Assembly: GCF_033439725.1 (NCBI RefSeq)
Contig: NW_026944388.1
Coordinates: forward strand, 2,232,001-2,296,000
Length of the DNA: 64,000 nt
Reading direction: 5' to 3'
DNA from: Neurospora tetraspora
Lineage: Eukaryota; Ascomycota; Sordariomycetes; Sordariales; Sordariaceae
The notes beneath the pieces were generated by a model. It did no database searches. It was given only the letters and a program-made list of their open reading frames with translations, and had not been told where the DNA came from. Both the position numbers and the translations under genes were made by a program. Below are positions 1 through 11,663 of this stretch, one piece after another. Each line of letters opens with the position of its first letter. Position 1 is the stretch's first letter.

Positions 1-684
1 GGGCCAGCCTGTCACATCATGGATAATATCTGCGTGAACAGAGAAGGCCCACGAAACTTTCGTGTAACTGGGATTGAGTTAGCCCCCAGACACATGAAAG
101 CTTGAGGTGATGGTGGAAAATGTAACATACATTGTTCCGAAGTCAATTCCGATCGCGATGTACTTTTGAGCACGGTTTCGCCTTGGCCATGATACCTCAT
201 AGTAGGCGGGCCAGGCTGCCCTCGACGGCCGTGGAACAACTGTTAAAGCAAGAGGATAGGAACTGGGAGGATACTTCAGAGTGGTAGAGGCATTCGTCCG
301 TCGATGATCGTCGCCCGCCTGAGGCTGGTATTCCTTTTCTATTCTTTTTTTCCCCGCCATGCGCTCAAGCTCTAGTCTCAGCCCTTTGTTTTCATTCCGT
401 AACAGCATAATTTGCTTGCCCAGAATGTTTGATAATTCCAGGCGAGGATCCTCGGAGCTAGAAGTAGTAGAACTTGACAAATCGACAGCGTTAGGCCAGC
501 AGTTAGCTGTTGAAGTTGCATCAATCGGGTCGCCGCCGTTGTCTGACGACTCATGAGACAAGACTTGGATAGAATTTGTCTGCGAGGGCTGCAAGAATGT
601 CTTTGCCCCTAACGCAAGTCCTCTTGGCTTTGTTGCCTTCATGAACTTTTTGGAGACTATGGCGAATCGACGGTTCAAAAGCAT
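1..684 (-). CDS. Hsp70-like ATPase B, N-terminal part, cut by the window edge
   Basis: This is the beginning of an Hsp70/actin-fold ATPase read leftward. The phosphate-1 signature (YIAIGIDFGT) is at about 185-145 on the minus strand, followed by an intron (68-130, GTATGT...CAG) and a second exon that continues with YTKVSWAFS and a V-T-G-W-P element, exactly as in the related gene at 9.1-11.7 kb. Ahead of the ATPase core is a Ser/Thr-rich leader with a short predicted coiled coil (about 440-340, rich in Leu, Glu, Arg). The first ATGs that could start it alone are at 684 and 642. No stop codon separates it from the upstream Hsp70-like A remnant, so the two could also be read as one protein. The rest of the domain lies outside the window. 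Family members of this fungal type are usually orphan ATPases without the canonical substrate-binding domain; substrate is unknown. Confidence 0.7.
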
Positions 685-2317
685 GATAACCGCACCTGTC
701 ACCACTGCCGACGGTCTGGAAAGGAGGGAATGTTAGCGGACGGCAGGAAAATGAATCACGACCGTCATAAGGCTAAACAAGGTCTGCGGTCGTTATGACT
801 TACGGATGGGAAGGTTGTGAAACGTTCTGAAATTGGTTCTGCAGTTGTGAATATAGGTAGGGAGAAGCGCCGAGACCCCCAACAAGGAACACTTTCTGCC
901 AAGAAAAAATCCAAGTATTAGCGTCAGTCCACGGCGGCGTGGCGATAGCCTCTATTCTGATGACTTACCTTTGGTATCTTCCCGTGTCCTTGCTCGACCG
1001 CCTTCATATGTTCATTGATGAGTTGTCTAACCCCAGAGTAAGTCTTCGCGAAGAACTGAGTAACAGAGTGTCTGTCATTTCCGTGACGCAGTCAGCAGGG
1101 TATACTTCAAACAAATGTCCGAAAGCAAACATAATTACGCGCTTACTTTGGAATCTGGATGCTGTTCCCAGGATAATCGGCGGGCGAGTTGATAGCGAGA
1201 GGCTCGTGAAGATCACTGCCGCTGAACGTCCTCTTAACTGTATACTCCCATTGACGTTTCAAAGAATCCCAAAATTCACTGTCTGCTGTGCTGGTACGCG
1301 GAAACTTGCGTTTGATCCAGTTATCAAAGCTCGTATCGACTAGAAACCCTCCGCAAAGCTTGCCTGTTGATTACACTCATGTGTCAGTTGATGCTGCTAA
1401 CCTTGCAAGTGTGGCCTCGCTGCTCTCTTACCTTCTCCCTGTGTTATCATCTGGATTTTAGCCGGCGATGATGCAGTAACTTTGACATAAGCAGTTATAT
1501 CCTACCAGTGTATTGCGTCGGTCAGTCACTGCGAATTAAGGTGATCTAAGATAAATCAGGGGCTTTCTGTGCTGAGGAAGGGTCGACTTACAACCATCCC
1601 CCCGCCGCAATCGCATAATATGAAAGCGTCGTCGACCTCAATTCCAGGCGATAGCCCACCTTCATAGAGTAAACAGGTTGCTGCTGCGTCGGGTTCGTCA
1701 AGTAGAGTGACATCCGTCTGGCTGTAGAGGCTGTGGCCGCGAATGCCTGCTTTGACCCCAGCCATCAACCTTTGACGTGCACAGTCCGACCAAAGGGCGG
1801 GAACAGTAACAGCAATCCTCAACTGCTGTTTGCCCACACTGATGTGGCGATCGATATCATGAATTATGTGCTGCCAAATCGCACTGAAGAAGTCTGAAAT
1901 CAAATCATCAAGGCCGTAACCAGTCGCCTTCTCATGCACCTCAAGCAGCTGACTTCATCTTATTGAGATGCGGGGATGCCTTAACATCTTCTCCCAACTC
2001 ATCAGGGTTAGGAAGGAGCAGTTTGAACCAGCGAATAGGGGTCGCGTTCTTCGGGACTAGGAAACCCCATTTTCCTGTCTTGAGATCAACTTGAGTTGGA
2101 ATTTGCGACTCGTTCATCAGTCGCTCATCTACCTCTAGCGACGGCCATCCTGTAACATGGTGAATGTTACTTGCTTCTTTGGAACAGGCCCACGATGCAG
2201 CCGTGTACCTACGAATCTCGTCAATGCTGAAGTCAAGCAAATAAGGAAATGGTCAACTTACGCGGTCCCAAAATCAATCCCGATCGCAACATAGTCGTCG
2301 CCATCATCGGTTTCCAT
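685..2317 (-). pseudogene. Hsp70-like ATPase A, frameshifted and lacking its C-terminus
   Basis: Six exons fit: 2317-2262, 2208-1592, 1501-1432, 1363-1147, 1071-969, 895-804, with a seventh beginning at 715. They encode the phosphate-1 motif (VAIGIDFGT), a phosphate-2 motif (CDCGGGMV, with Met where gene C has Thr) and an adenosine motif (VFLVGGLGASPYLY). Exon and intron positions match Hsp70-like C at 9.1-11.7 kb one for one. Two defects are visible. Exon 2 is 617 nt where a phase-compatible 616 is needed, and the frame changes near 1945-1960, so one base is extra or wrong. After the GAVI element of exon 7 the C-terminal region present in gene C (about 190 residues) is absent, and the frame instead runs into the leader of Hsp70-like B. 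It may be a decaying gene, a sequencing error plus a fusion, or an expressed double-ATPase. It is divergent from GTPase 1. Confidence 0.7.
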
Positions 2318-3384
2318 TTTCTGATATGCAGAGTATCGCGAAGAGGCTCAGTGTCTGATTGTCGTGTCGAGCGCCTCGGCCCATTACAGAGGAAACCTCT
2401 AAAGCAGAACCGTCTTGTTCCTTCAGCTGTTTGTAGAGGTGTCTGACATGTTCCCAGTCACGGTCGCAAAAACACGCAGAGCTTGACTACGCCACACTGC
2501 CCAACATACAACCTTCTGGTACATGTCCCAGCCAATAGAATTTGTCGATCTGCTTCGCGCTGCTCCGTTTAGCATGTTTGTACGAAGCTGAACGAAGAGG
2601 ATGAGGGATAGTGTATGCGTAGCGCAGGTGGGCGGTACTTGTAATCGAAGGAAGTGCTGTCGTCCACGGCAATTTTTCGTACCATTGAACTTACCTGGTA
2701 GCCTGGGTTGACTTCAGTTAATGACTTGATTCTTTTCTGACTGCTCAAAATTACGTCCTGGGTGAAATGACCAAGAGCTGTATCTCGAGACTGAACTGCG
2801 ATGGGCCGTACCACACTCTTGTTTTACGTTTCCCGTGGCAGACTCTCGCACACAGTTAATAACCCCGCGGTTGCCTGACGGATGCCCAATTGCCTTCGCT
2901 TCCGTCAAATCTCGGAGGAAACGTGGCGTCCACAAGGACCTTGACACACATCGCATGTAAATTATAGCCACAGCCTTGTGTGAGGCACAACCCCTTCTTC
3001 AGACCGCGTGAGTGGCATCCAGTCAGAATGCAACAGAATCGAACCCTCCTAGAAATCCGTCGCCACTGATCTCAGCCGTTCCCCAAGCCAACCACCCATG
3101 ACACCACAATTTACAATCCCACGCGGGCTTCTTTCCGAGGAGGAGGAAGAAGGAAAGGTGGAGGAGGTATTTGTGGAGTGGGGCTTTGTGAGTTTCTACT
3201 TTCCTTTTCTTTCCTGTGCTGGGACCGACTGCTGCGCTGGGCCTTGTTTCCATCCCTCGCCTTGCTTGGTTTCCATCCCTTTCCCCCGTGCTCTGTACTA
3301 ACACCATCAACAGCGCAATCTTCGTCCCACCCAGTCAAACCTTGTCGTCAGCAATTTTCAGTCGCCGTGCTAGTAACTATCGTC
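2318..3384. promoter_or_regulatory. Shared divergent upstream region of Hsp70-like A and GTPase 1
   Basis: About 1.07 kb lies between two genes transcribed away from each other, so both promoters must be here. I see no convincing coding exon. A GA-rich patch (3136-3178) is the only compositional feature I noticed. The arrangement parallels 11664-12483. Confidence 0.5.
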
Positions 3385-4407
3385 ATGGAAACCTCACAAG
3401 AAAAGGAAGGAATCGTTCTTGTAATGGGTGTGACTGGTGTAGGAAAGAGCACGTTCATCAACCAACTAAAGCCCGGGTCGGCTGTAGTAGGGCATACGAT
3501 GGAGTCGAGTAAGTACCTCTAGATGAGGCTCCCTACCACAAACAACAGCCTAACCAAGCACAAGTAACTGACCCTCTGTGATCAACGAATGGCCACAAAG
3601 GCTCCGCAAGCCGTCAAATTATTCCTGGATGGAGATCATACCGAGTCCGTTACTGTGGTCGATACTCCTGGTTTCGATGATACTTTTCGCTCCGACGAGA
3701 AAGTGCTTGAAGCGATTGCCGAGTTTTTGGCCACCCAGTATATCTTAGGTGTCCCGCTGAAAGGCATTATCTACATGCACTCGATAACCGAGGTCAGGAT
3801 GAAAGGGTCATCTCTCAAGTTCCTAAACATGTTCCAGTCCCTGTGCGGAGATGAGGCCATGAAAAAGGTTTCACTAGTAACCACGCATTGGGACGCGATC
3901 AAGCCGGAAGATATGCGCAACGCCCTCCTTCGCGAACAGGAGCTGATCAATAGGTGGTGGGCACCCATGCTCGAGAAGGGTTCTGTGCCGACGCGGTATC
4001 ATGGGTCGTATGAATCGGCCGAGGCTATTCTTCTAGAGTTAACGCAAGATGAAGAAAGTATAGTCCTTGACGTACAGAGGGAGCTCGTCGATTATAACAA
4101 GAAGCTGGGAGAAACGAGAGCGGGATTGCCTTTCAAGCAGACAGTGGACGAGGAGATTGCGAAGTTCATGAGCTCGGCCGCAAAGAGCGATGATCAAGAT
4201 AATGATACTGTTCAAGGGACCCCACAAGACGACAAATTGGAGGAAAGGCAGGAACGACTGAAGGCCAACATCGGCGAAAGGGTGAAGATGCGCATAGCGC
4301 GCATAAGGGAGGAGCTGAAAAATAGCCCGGGCGTTGTAACAGAAGTCAAAATCTTCGTAAAGGTATTGAACCTGGCACTCACCATTGCTTCCCTTGCCAC
4401 AATGTAG
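3385..4407 (+). CDS. P-loop GTPase 1 (AIG1/septin-like G domain), hydrophobic C-terminus
   Basis: The model is exons 3385-3508 and 3593-4407, giving 312 residues. The G1/Walker A motif GVTGVGKST is at residues 15-23, the G3 motif DTPGFDDT follows in exon 2, and VTTHWD stands where a TKxD/NKxD-type G4 motif is expected. A charged, probably helical segment with ERQERLKANIGERVKMR follows, and the last 20 or so residues are hydrophobic, ending in LTIASLATM, which could anchor the protein in a membrane. The donor (A|GTAAGT) matches GTPase 2, but the phase-correct acceptor would follow GG rather than AG, which is non-canonical. A shorter product starting at the ATG at 3589 is possible but would lack the P-loop. 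It shares long identical stretches with GTPase 2 (IIYMHSI, WWAPMLEKGS, QRELVD). Substrate is GTP by family inference; cellular role unknown. Confidence 0.72.
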
Positions 4408-5686
4408 GCAGATGTACCTAGTCTCGCTAGTTTAGTTGAGAACGAAAGAAATGGTCAACATAGTACTTTAATGATGGTTCAACACCTTCAACGTGAAGTT
4501 AAGAGTGGGGAAGTCGTGATGGGAAATTGCTCTCCCAGTTCCCTAACCAACTCCTCCTCACTTCAAGTTGCTTAGTAAGCAATCCCTCGTCGCAATGATG
4601 CCAAGATGCAGCTTCCGTTGGCTTCTTCTCTCAACCCTGAACAGCCACCGGGCAAGCAGGGGACTCGATCACTCTTCCATCGCAACAAGAGAAAGTGCAC
4701 TCTGCATATCTCAAAATCACGTCGATTCCATCAACATAAACACCCATACAGCCTGAACAATGGCGACGGCTGCACAGCTTGCCTCCACATCTGTCAGGCT
4801 CACATGCACCAAGATGCCTCTGAAATCGTGTTCTGTCCTCTCATCTACATTTGGTTTTTTCTTCTCCCCCTTGGTCAATTAACCCTCGCTCCTGGGGTGA
4901 TCTGAATCACCCCTGGCCGATCTCATAGCAATTCCAGACACCAGCGTGTGCCCGCTCATCCTCCTCGCCAAGCAGGACACCAGGCAAAATGGTTATTGCT
5001 CAGACTCTGGAGCCTGAGGGGTGGCATGGTCACTGATGCTTTGGACTTGAATTCATTACCTGCGTTCATTCCCGGATCTTTAACCATGATGAAAATTGCT
5101 TCCCTTGAAAGACTTGGTTTTACTGTAGTTGGTTTCGTTTGTTTGTGCGTTGTTGGTCGATCTTGGTGGTTTTCAGTATCTCTGGCCGTACGTAGCTGCT
5201 AGTCTCTTGCGAGTGCACGTGTAGGCTTCTCTACCATGTCGACCATGGGATTCCTCCTTCATTCTCCCAAGATTTACGAAGCGCAATGGCTCATGAGTCT
5301 GTGAGTTCTCTAGCCATCAATCGTGACCGGCTTCTCTGTTATGCTTGACGAGGTCCGGGAATCTTTTCACGTTATAGTATTATCTGATAATTCACGGATC
5401 CTTAAAGTAAGTTGAGCGACCATTTGAGTATTCCTTGCGATTGGAATTGATCACAAGACTAAAGAAACAAGGAAATGTTAGCAAACCAGCCAGGTACGCC
5501 ATCTGCTGCCACCGCAGGAACAGGCCATACAAAAGATGTCAAACCTTTTGACAAGTTGTATAAAGGAAAACGATATTTAAATGACAATCAAACATGTCTT
5601 CACACAATCTCAATACGCGTTTCCACATTTCGCCTTATGAATCCACGAACTCGTTGGAGATTTGAACAAGGTGCTGCTTTAACCTG
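4408..5686. other. Intergenic region between convergent genes
   Basis: This stretch holds the 3' ends of GTPase 1 (plus) and the coiled-coil gene (minus). Open frames are short and lack coding-like composition. I see no RNA gene, repeat array or transposon here. Confidence 0.5.
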
Positions 5687-8101
5687 TCATTCCTGGTCGT
5701 CTGAGTCCTGGCTGCTGTTGCCGCTCATGTCGAATTCAACGCGAGGGCTAGCCTTCATCATGCCCGAAGTTATATCCATTATCCCGTGCTGGCCAGATGT
5801 TGACCTCGACTGGATTCCTGATGTGGGCGCTGCTGACGACGAGAGCATCACTTTCGAGGATGACGCCGACATTGGCTTTGGCCTTGGTGCGGATGTTGAC
5901 CTTGGTGCGGATGTGGCCAGTTTTGGAGCGTTCCTCGATATGACGACCTCGCACTTGGCTTGGACTTGCAGCACATCGTAGTCCTCTCCATACGAATTAC
6001 CCGCTTTGATCAGCGCTGGACATATGATCAGAGTCACTGCCGCGCTCTTCCCCAGTTTTTCCTTCTTTGCGTCCGTCACCGCCATGAGCTTGTCTTCGAA
6101 CCACACCTCTCTGCTTCTCAACTTCACGGCAGCTGAAAGTTCATCGCCACTCTCAGAGTGGGTAGGACTGGCCCAAGCGTCCTCCGAGGGGTCATCACAG
6201 AACCAGAGTGCCTGTTGCTGGCAGAGCTGCTTGTCGAGTTTGAAGGCGTTGAGTACTATGTTCTTGAGATCGTGGCTGAGGACGGCGCTTTCAATGTCAA
6301 AGATAAGCTTGAGTCTGCTTTTCAGAATCTCAACTACCGGATTGACTTGGACGAGCAAATCATCCGCGGAGGTTAGCGATGCGAGGAACGTTGCAGTGTG
6401 ACACCGCCAGCTGTGGAATTCCCTGGATGTGCGGCAACGCTCGAAACAATCGGCCACTGTCACGCACTTACATGATTAGCTTGCTAATACTGAACCTCCA
6501 TTACATCCTGTTCGCCTCCACACATGGGGCATAGTGGTGAAAGACTTACGCATTGGACGTATGCTGTGCGCATATCTCCCGGCCCATTCCATGCGACTGA
6601 TAGTTGAACTTGTAGTAAAAATACCCTTTTCCAGCAGTGTTTTCCAGATTGCGGCCTCCGCCAACGCTATCCGTTGCTTGTCAGTGTCAAGAAACGCATC
6701 ATAGTATGGCGTGATCGTTATCAAAGCCTCCATATTTCCGCTATGACTTTCCTTTCCAGCCGTCTCTCTTCGTGATTTCGATTTCGAACGAGATGGACGC
6801 TTCTTCGGCGACGGCTTCTCCTTGTGATCGTCGACCTGGCGGCTGCGATTTGTTGCTCCCTCTGCACCCCTTTGCTTGCTGGCGTCATTCGCGACATGAA
6901 CACATTGTCTAACCCACCATGCCAACTGTTTCCATTGCTGATAGATGTCGCTGTCTTGCAAGTGACATTTACCTGCCCCCATGCCATTCATCAGATTTTT
7001 TGATGCAGCCTCTTTACTCAAGAGATCTCGAAGAGTGTCATTCTCATCCTCCAAAGTGGCAACTTCCTGTTCCAACTCGGCGGCCTTTTGCTTATGCTTA
7101 TAGTATTTTTCAGTGATGTATTCCACCTCACTACTCGTACGCACCGACTGATCTGGATTGAGCTGTTGTTGATCCTTCTGCCCTTGACCCTGGTCTTTGG
7201 ATCGGTAATAGCTTTCTGGTTCTTGAACAATCGCCCTGTCATCAACGAAAACGGGAGACCCTTGACCTTCCTTGCTGTGCGCCAAAGGACTGCCCTGATG
7301 GTTGTGTTGTTCTGGCTGTGCCGCTAACGTTGGTTGCCGTGGATCCTTTGCATCTGTCTTTGCTATGGATGATTCGAGTGGATTCGGTTGCTGCTTTTTG
7401 GTGTCAGGGGCCTTCTCTGAGGACCTTTCCGGTGATTTGGTGCTATGACTATTTCTTTTCTGATCTGATCGACGCACAGCGCCCGTCGATCTATGGGCCT
7501 TTCCTCCGGCAGACGATTCGCGATGCCGGGCCTCGCTTTTGGGGGAGCTTCCAGTAGACGTGGATTCAACTTGATGCTGTCGCTGCCGTCGCTGTTGTGG
7601 CGGAAATATGCTTTGCCGAATGGATCTCCAACCCCCCGTTGACCTTCCCCCACCGATAGGTACACCGGTCGTGTCATAGTAGGGATAATTCGAAGGGCTG
7701 CTGGGATGAGAGCCGCTGGAAGAGACATGGGTGCTGCCTTTATGGTCCGGAAAACTTGAGGCTTTGCCCGAGCGGTCTGAATGTATTCTGGTTATTTTCT
7801 GGGTCGCGGGAATAGCGACAGCGACCGGATGGTTTGCAGCCCATCCACTGAGAATATTGCTATGGTGTTGATGGTAGCCGTTTGAGGCATTTTGCTGGCC
7901 ACTGCTATCGAAGTATGAAAGCGGGTGATAGAAATCTGGGCTGGGTGCTTGGCGGTGGCCATGTGGGTCATGTTGAGGTTGGAAAGGGGGTGTATATGGA
8001 GCGTTAACAACAAGAGCGCTTCCGTCTCCGTCTCCTCCGTCTTCTTTAGGGACATGAACGCGCCATTCTGAGACGGTGGTGCCTTGGGGGTAGTCCTCCA
8101 T
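5687..8101 (-). CDS. Coiled-coil, Ser/Gln/Pro-rich protein of unknown function
   Basis: Exons 8101-6550 and 6456-5687 give 773 residues. The intron (6457-6549) has a strong GTAAGT donor, a GCTAAT branch and a GACAG acceptor that restores the frame exactly. The N-terminal 300 residues are low complexity (His, Gln, Ser, Pro, Lys). A coiled coil lies at about residues 325-370 (ELEQEVATLEDENDTLRDLL). A basic Lys/Arg/Ser tract with PKKRPSRSKSKSRR may be a nuclear localisation signal. The C-terminal part is more globular, with conserved-looking stretches such as TPYYDAFLDTDKQRIALAEA and an ALWFCDDPSEDAW segment, then an acidic Ser/Asp end. I do not recognise the family. It sits between the two ATPase/GTPase pairs, which is the only hint of a role. 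The start at 8101 is the first ATG of the frame; the upstream extension begins with GTG. Confidence 0.75.
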
Positions 8102-9099
8102 GGCGGACACACAGAAACCGGATCGTTTTTCTCGGTTTACTTGAATCACCTCTCTTGATGATGATGGAAGGCAATTGCGAACATGAGTTGATGGGTGGAA
8201 AAATTTGATCAGTCCGAAGATTGTAGGTGTAGGTTTCGTTCGCCTGAAGGTTGGGCACTGTTAATTGGAAGTGAAAATCACTACCGAGCGGCCACCAAAT
8301 CTTACTGGGCGGAGCGTACACGTGCAGGGGCAACTGATGAAAGGCATCCAATGGAATGCTTCACATCGTGCGTTGTACCGCAAGCCTCACGTTGTCCCCC
8401 CCTTACCTGTGTTGTCTCTCATGTGGTCTCAACCATACAAGTACGACAAATGGGCTTCTTTTATTTAATCTGCATGCAGTTAATTCCAAGCTCCACGATT
8501 ACCTGGAGCCTTTCACACGATAATCTGAATTGTTAGGAATTGCTTTGATGACTGACAAGTAGCTAGGTACACTACACTCCTTCTGTGCCTTCTAGCAGGA
8601 CAATTCTTCTTTTTACCGTTGCCTTCCAACATTGACATCATGCTCCTTGCTCAATTTAGAGGATGTTGCTCTGGTCAAAACCGAACCAAAAAGTGATGTA
8701 AAGATAGTTCACGTACTCGGAAAGTATACCTACGCTTTGGACACTGCCTTGGGAATCTGCGATGAATGTTATCCAAGAGCAAGACTGACAGGCAAAGTCA
8801 TCCCAGCGATAATGAACTGTACAATACGCCAAGTTAAGTATCAGCATGGGGACCTACTGTGTTTGTCAAGCGTCTTGGCTTCCCATCTTGTGTATTTTCA
8901 TCGAGTAAGCCCGATGTGCTAGGGGCCTGCCCTGGAGCAAAATCGTCATCATACTGGGTTAATGCATTACGATTTTTCTTACCGCCTTTCCTGTCCTAAA
9001 GAAAGGCATTGCCCGAAGAACCAAACGGATAAGTGAACTAGCTTTGGTTTATATAAGCTTGCTTCTACTCATCAATCCGCAAAAAAGACTTACTCGGCG
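8102..9099. other. Upstream region of the coiled-coil gene and 3' end of Hsp70-like C
   Basis: Both neighbours are on the minus strand, so this about 1-kb stretch should contain the terminator of Hsp70-like C and the promoter of the coiled-coil gene. I see no convincing gene or repeat. Confidence 0.45.
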
Positions 9100-11663
9100 T
9101 TAGACCCCTTCATACCGCACCTTGACATCTCGTTCTACCTTGCTTTGCCCAATTTGTAAGGACCACTTGGGCTCGCCCTCGAACCTCATAGTCAGGACGC
9201 CATGCAGATTTCGATACTCCTCCCCAGAAGGACTGGTGCACCGCTCCAAGGATTCCCAAGGAACAAGAGCAATGATGCCGATCTCACACATTAATTTGAC
9301 CGAGTTATTTTTCCGAAAAGGTGGCGGGTTTTCATGACTGGTGAAAATAGTGATCTTGATGTCCGACAACTCATGGAATTGAACCCACCGCGAGAAGGGG
9401 TGTGTTACTGGATCCCTGTTATCAATCGTCTCGTCCTGGAAAGCAGTCGTTAGTGGCTACACGTTTCAAACAAAGCTTGGGTTCAGGATAGGGGTTGGCA
9501 GACGAACCTTCTTGAGGTACCACGTCATCCTGCGGACCAGTTCTGTACCATCAGGATCAAAGTAGTATTCATCCTTCTCACGATCGCCTGGCACCTGGCC
9601 AAGAGTTGTCAAGCTGCTAGGTGAATACCCGAATTGCACACCGTAGCTAAACCTGGCTACTCTAGAAACAACGACAGGCATAGAAGCGATGACATCGTCT
9701 GTGCTTTTAAGCACAGCGATTACAGCACCTTTAGCAACGGCCGACCATCTGAATAACCATGTTAATTCGTTTGACTGGAGATGGGTGTAGAAATGTTGTG
9801 TCTGAGGAAGGAGACGTACGCTTGTGTCGGCTGCAGCACATTTCCATTAAACTGCGCGTGAAGCCGCCAGTAGAGATACGGGGAGGCACCGAGCCCGCCC
9901 ACGAGGAGGATTTTCTATCAGCAGGTGAATTATCAGTCAAACCATATCCTAAACCAACTCGGTGTTGAGGAAGTGCGTACTTTGGGTGGTTTACCGTAAG
10001 TCTCCACGATGCGTTTTTCTTGTCCTGAAATGAGCTCTCTTGTGCCATTCCATGATTTGGAGAAAATTTCTTTGAGAGTGTCTCTGTTGTGCGTGTTAAC
10101 AAATGTCTTCGTTTTGTAAAGCTCAAGGAATACACTGACTTAGAGATTGGGAAGCTATCCCCTTTATTCTTCAGCTTCAGCTTTTTCATGGCCTTGGAAG
10201 GAGGTCTGATGGCAAAAGCATTTTGGTTCTCTTTACCGCTAAAGGCGCGCTTCATTGTATATTCCCATTCGTCTTGGAGAAAGGCGCGAAATTCCTTTTC
10301 CTCGACATCATCAAACTTGAGACCGGATTTGGCCTTTATCCACCTCTCAAAGGCACTATCGGTAAGAAATGCGCCGCAGAGCTTGCCTGTCAGGTGAGGT
10401 GTAAGTACGCAGTCAAAGGGAAGGTTCGCGAGTTCTTACCATCTCCTCTAACCGCTTCTTCAATTTGGAAAGGGTCAGTAGATTTAACCTTATAGCTGAT
10501 AATGTCCTGCGGCTACGTTAGCCTGTGAAGAGCATCATCATAACTCGATCAGTGACCTACCACTGTTCCGCCCCCACAATCGCAAACGATGAAGGTCTCA
10601 CCAACTTCAATCTCGGGGTATTCTCGCCGTTCGTGGAGGGTGCAGAGAGCTGCTGCCTCAGGCTCTTCAACTAGGGAAAGCTTTGTCTTGCCCATGAGCC
10701 TAGGTTGCTCAATGCCTGCTCTCCTCGACGCCTCCTTCAGTCTAGCACGGGCATAGCTGGGCCATATCGCCGGAACCGTGACAGCTACCTTGAGTGGTAA
10801 CTTGTCGACATCGACTCGCTTTCCGATATCTTGGAGAGAATGGTCCCACAGCTCCTTCAGAAATTGAGCAACAAGATCAATAATGCCATCGCCCGAATAG
10901 CGGGGATGCGACCGCAGCATAGATCTTGCTTCTGTCAGGTAAGAGGATTTGCGGACATCTTGTTTGATATCTTGCTCGTCAAGAAGCAATAGCTTAAACC
11001 AACGAACTGGGTCGCTGTGTTTGGAAACTAGATAACCCCACTTCTTTGATTTGAGGTTGATTTGCGTCGGTATCTGTACCTCGTCCTGTAACCTCATGTT
11101 CGCAGATGGCCATCCTTTAACTTGTTGGATGTTCTCCGGATCAAAGGAACACGCCCAGGAAACGCCAGAGTAACTGATTATTTGGTTAGCCGACCCGGAA
11201 ACGTGTGGGAGTAACGGAAGTCTTGTGTCGGGATCATTTACGTTGTCCCGAAGTCAATTCCTATCGCAATATATCTCTCCTTACTGTCTTTGACAGGCGC
11301 TTTTCGCCGCGGTTTCCGCCGCAGAGGCAGGGGTGAAGTCTCATTCTGTTTCTGAAATGCCCCTGGAAGCTGTGATGAATCTGCCGAAGGTGGTGGATCT
11401 GCGCATGAGTGATCGGAAGACAATGGTGAATCTGAAGATCCGGGCGAAACTTGTGCTGGATCTGCAGATGGTAAGGAATCCGAAGATTGGGGTGAATTCG
11501 AAGGTTGGACTTGTGGTGAACTCGGAGACTGCGTCCCGTCAGGAGATTGCAAAAGGTCTTCAGGGTCAGGTGGGTTTGATATGACAGAAGGCACGGGAGG
11601 AGCACCAAGAGGTCTATTCAAGCCTTCCATCGATAGCTTGACCTTGGCTGTTTTGGCTTCCAT
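9100..11663 (-). CDS. Hsp70-like ATPase C, intact
   Basis: Eight exons close in frame: 11663-11242, 11173-10561, 10506-10440, 10386-10140, 10083-9981, 9914-9820, 9748-9508 and 9435-9100, giving 707 residues. Residues 1-130 are a Ser/Pro/Asp-rich leader. The Hsp70 nucleotide-binding fold follows: phosphate-1 IAIGIDFGTTYSGVSW (about 132-147), phosphate-2 CDCGGGTVDIISY (about 338-350), and adenosine motif KILLVGGLGASPYLYW (from 485). The C-terminal about 190 residues lack a recognisable Hsp70 peptide-binding domain, and no EEVD-like tail is present; the end is VKVRYEGV. Such ATPase-only Hsp70 relatives are expanded in filamentous fungi, and their clients are unknown. Donor sites in introns 4 and 7 (GTCAGT, GTTCGT) are weak but give the only continuous frame. 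The gene is divergent from GTPase 2 and is the intact counterpart of Hsp70-like A. Confidence 0.88.
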
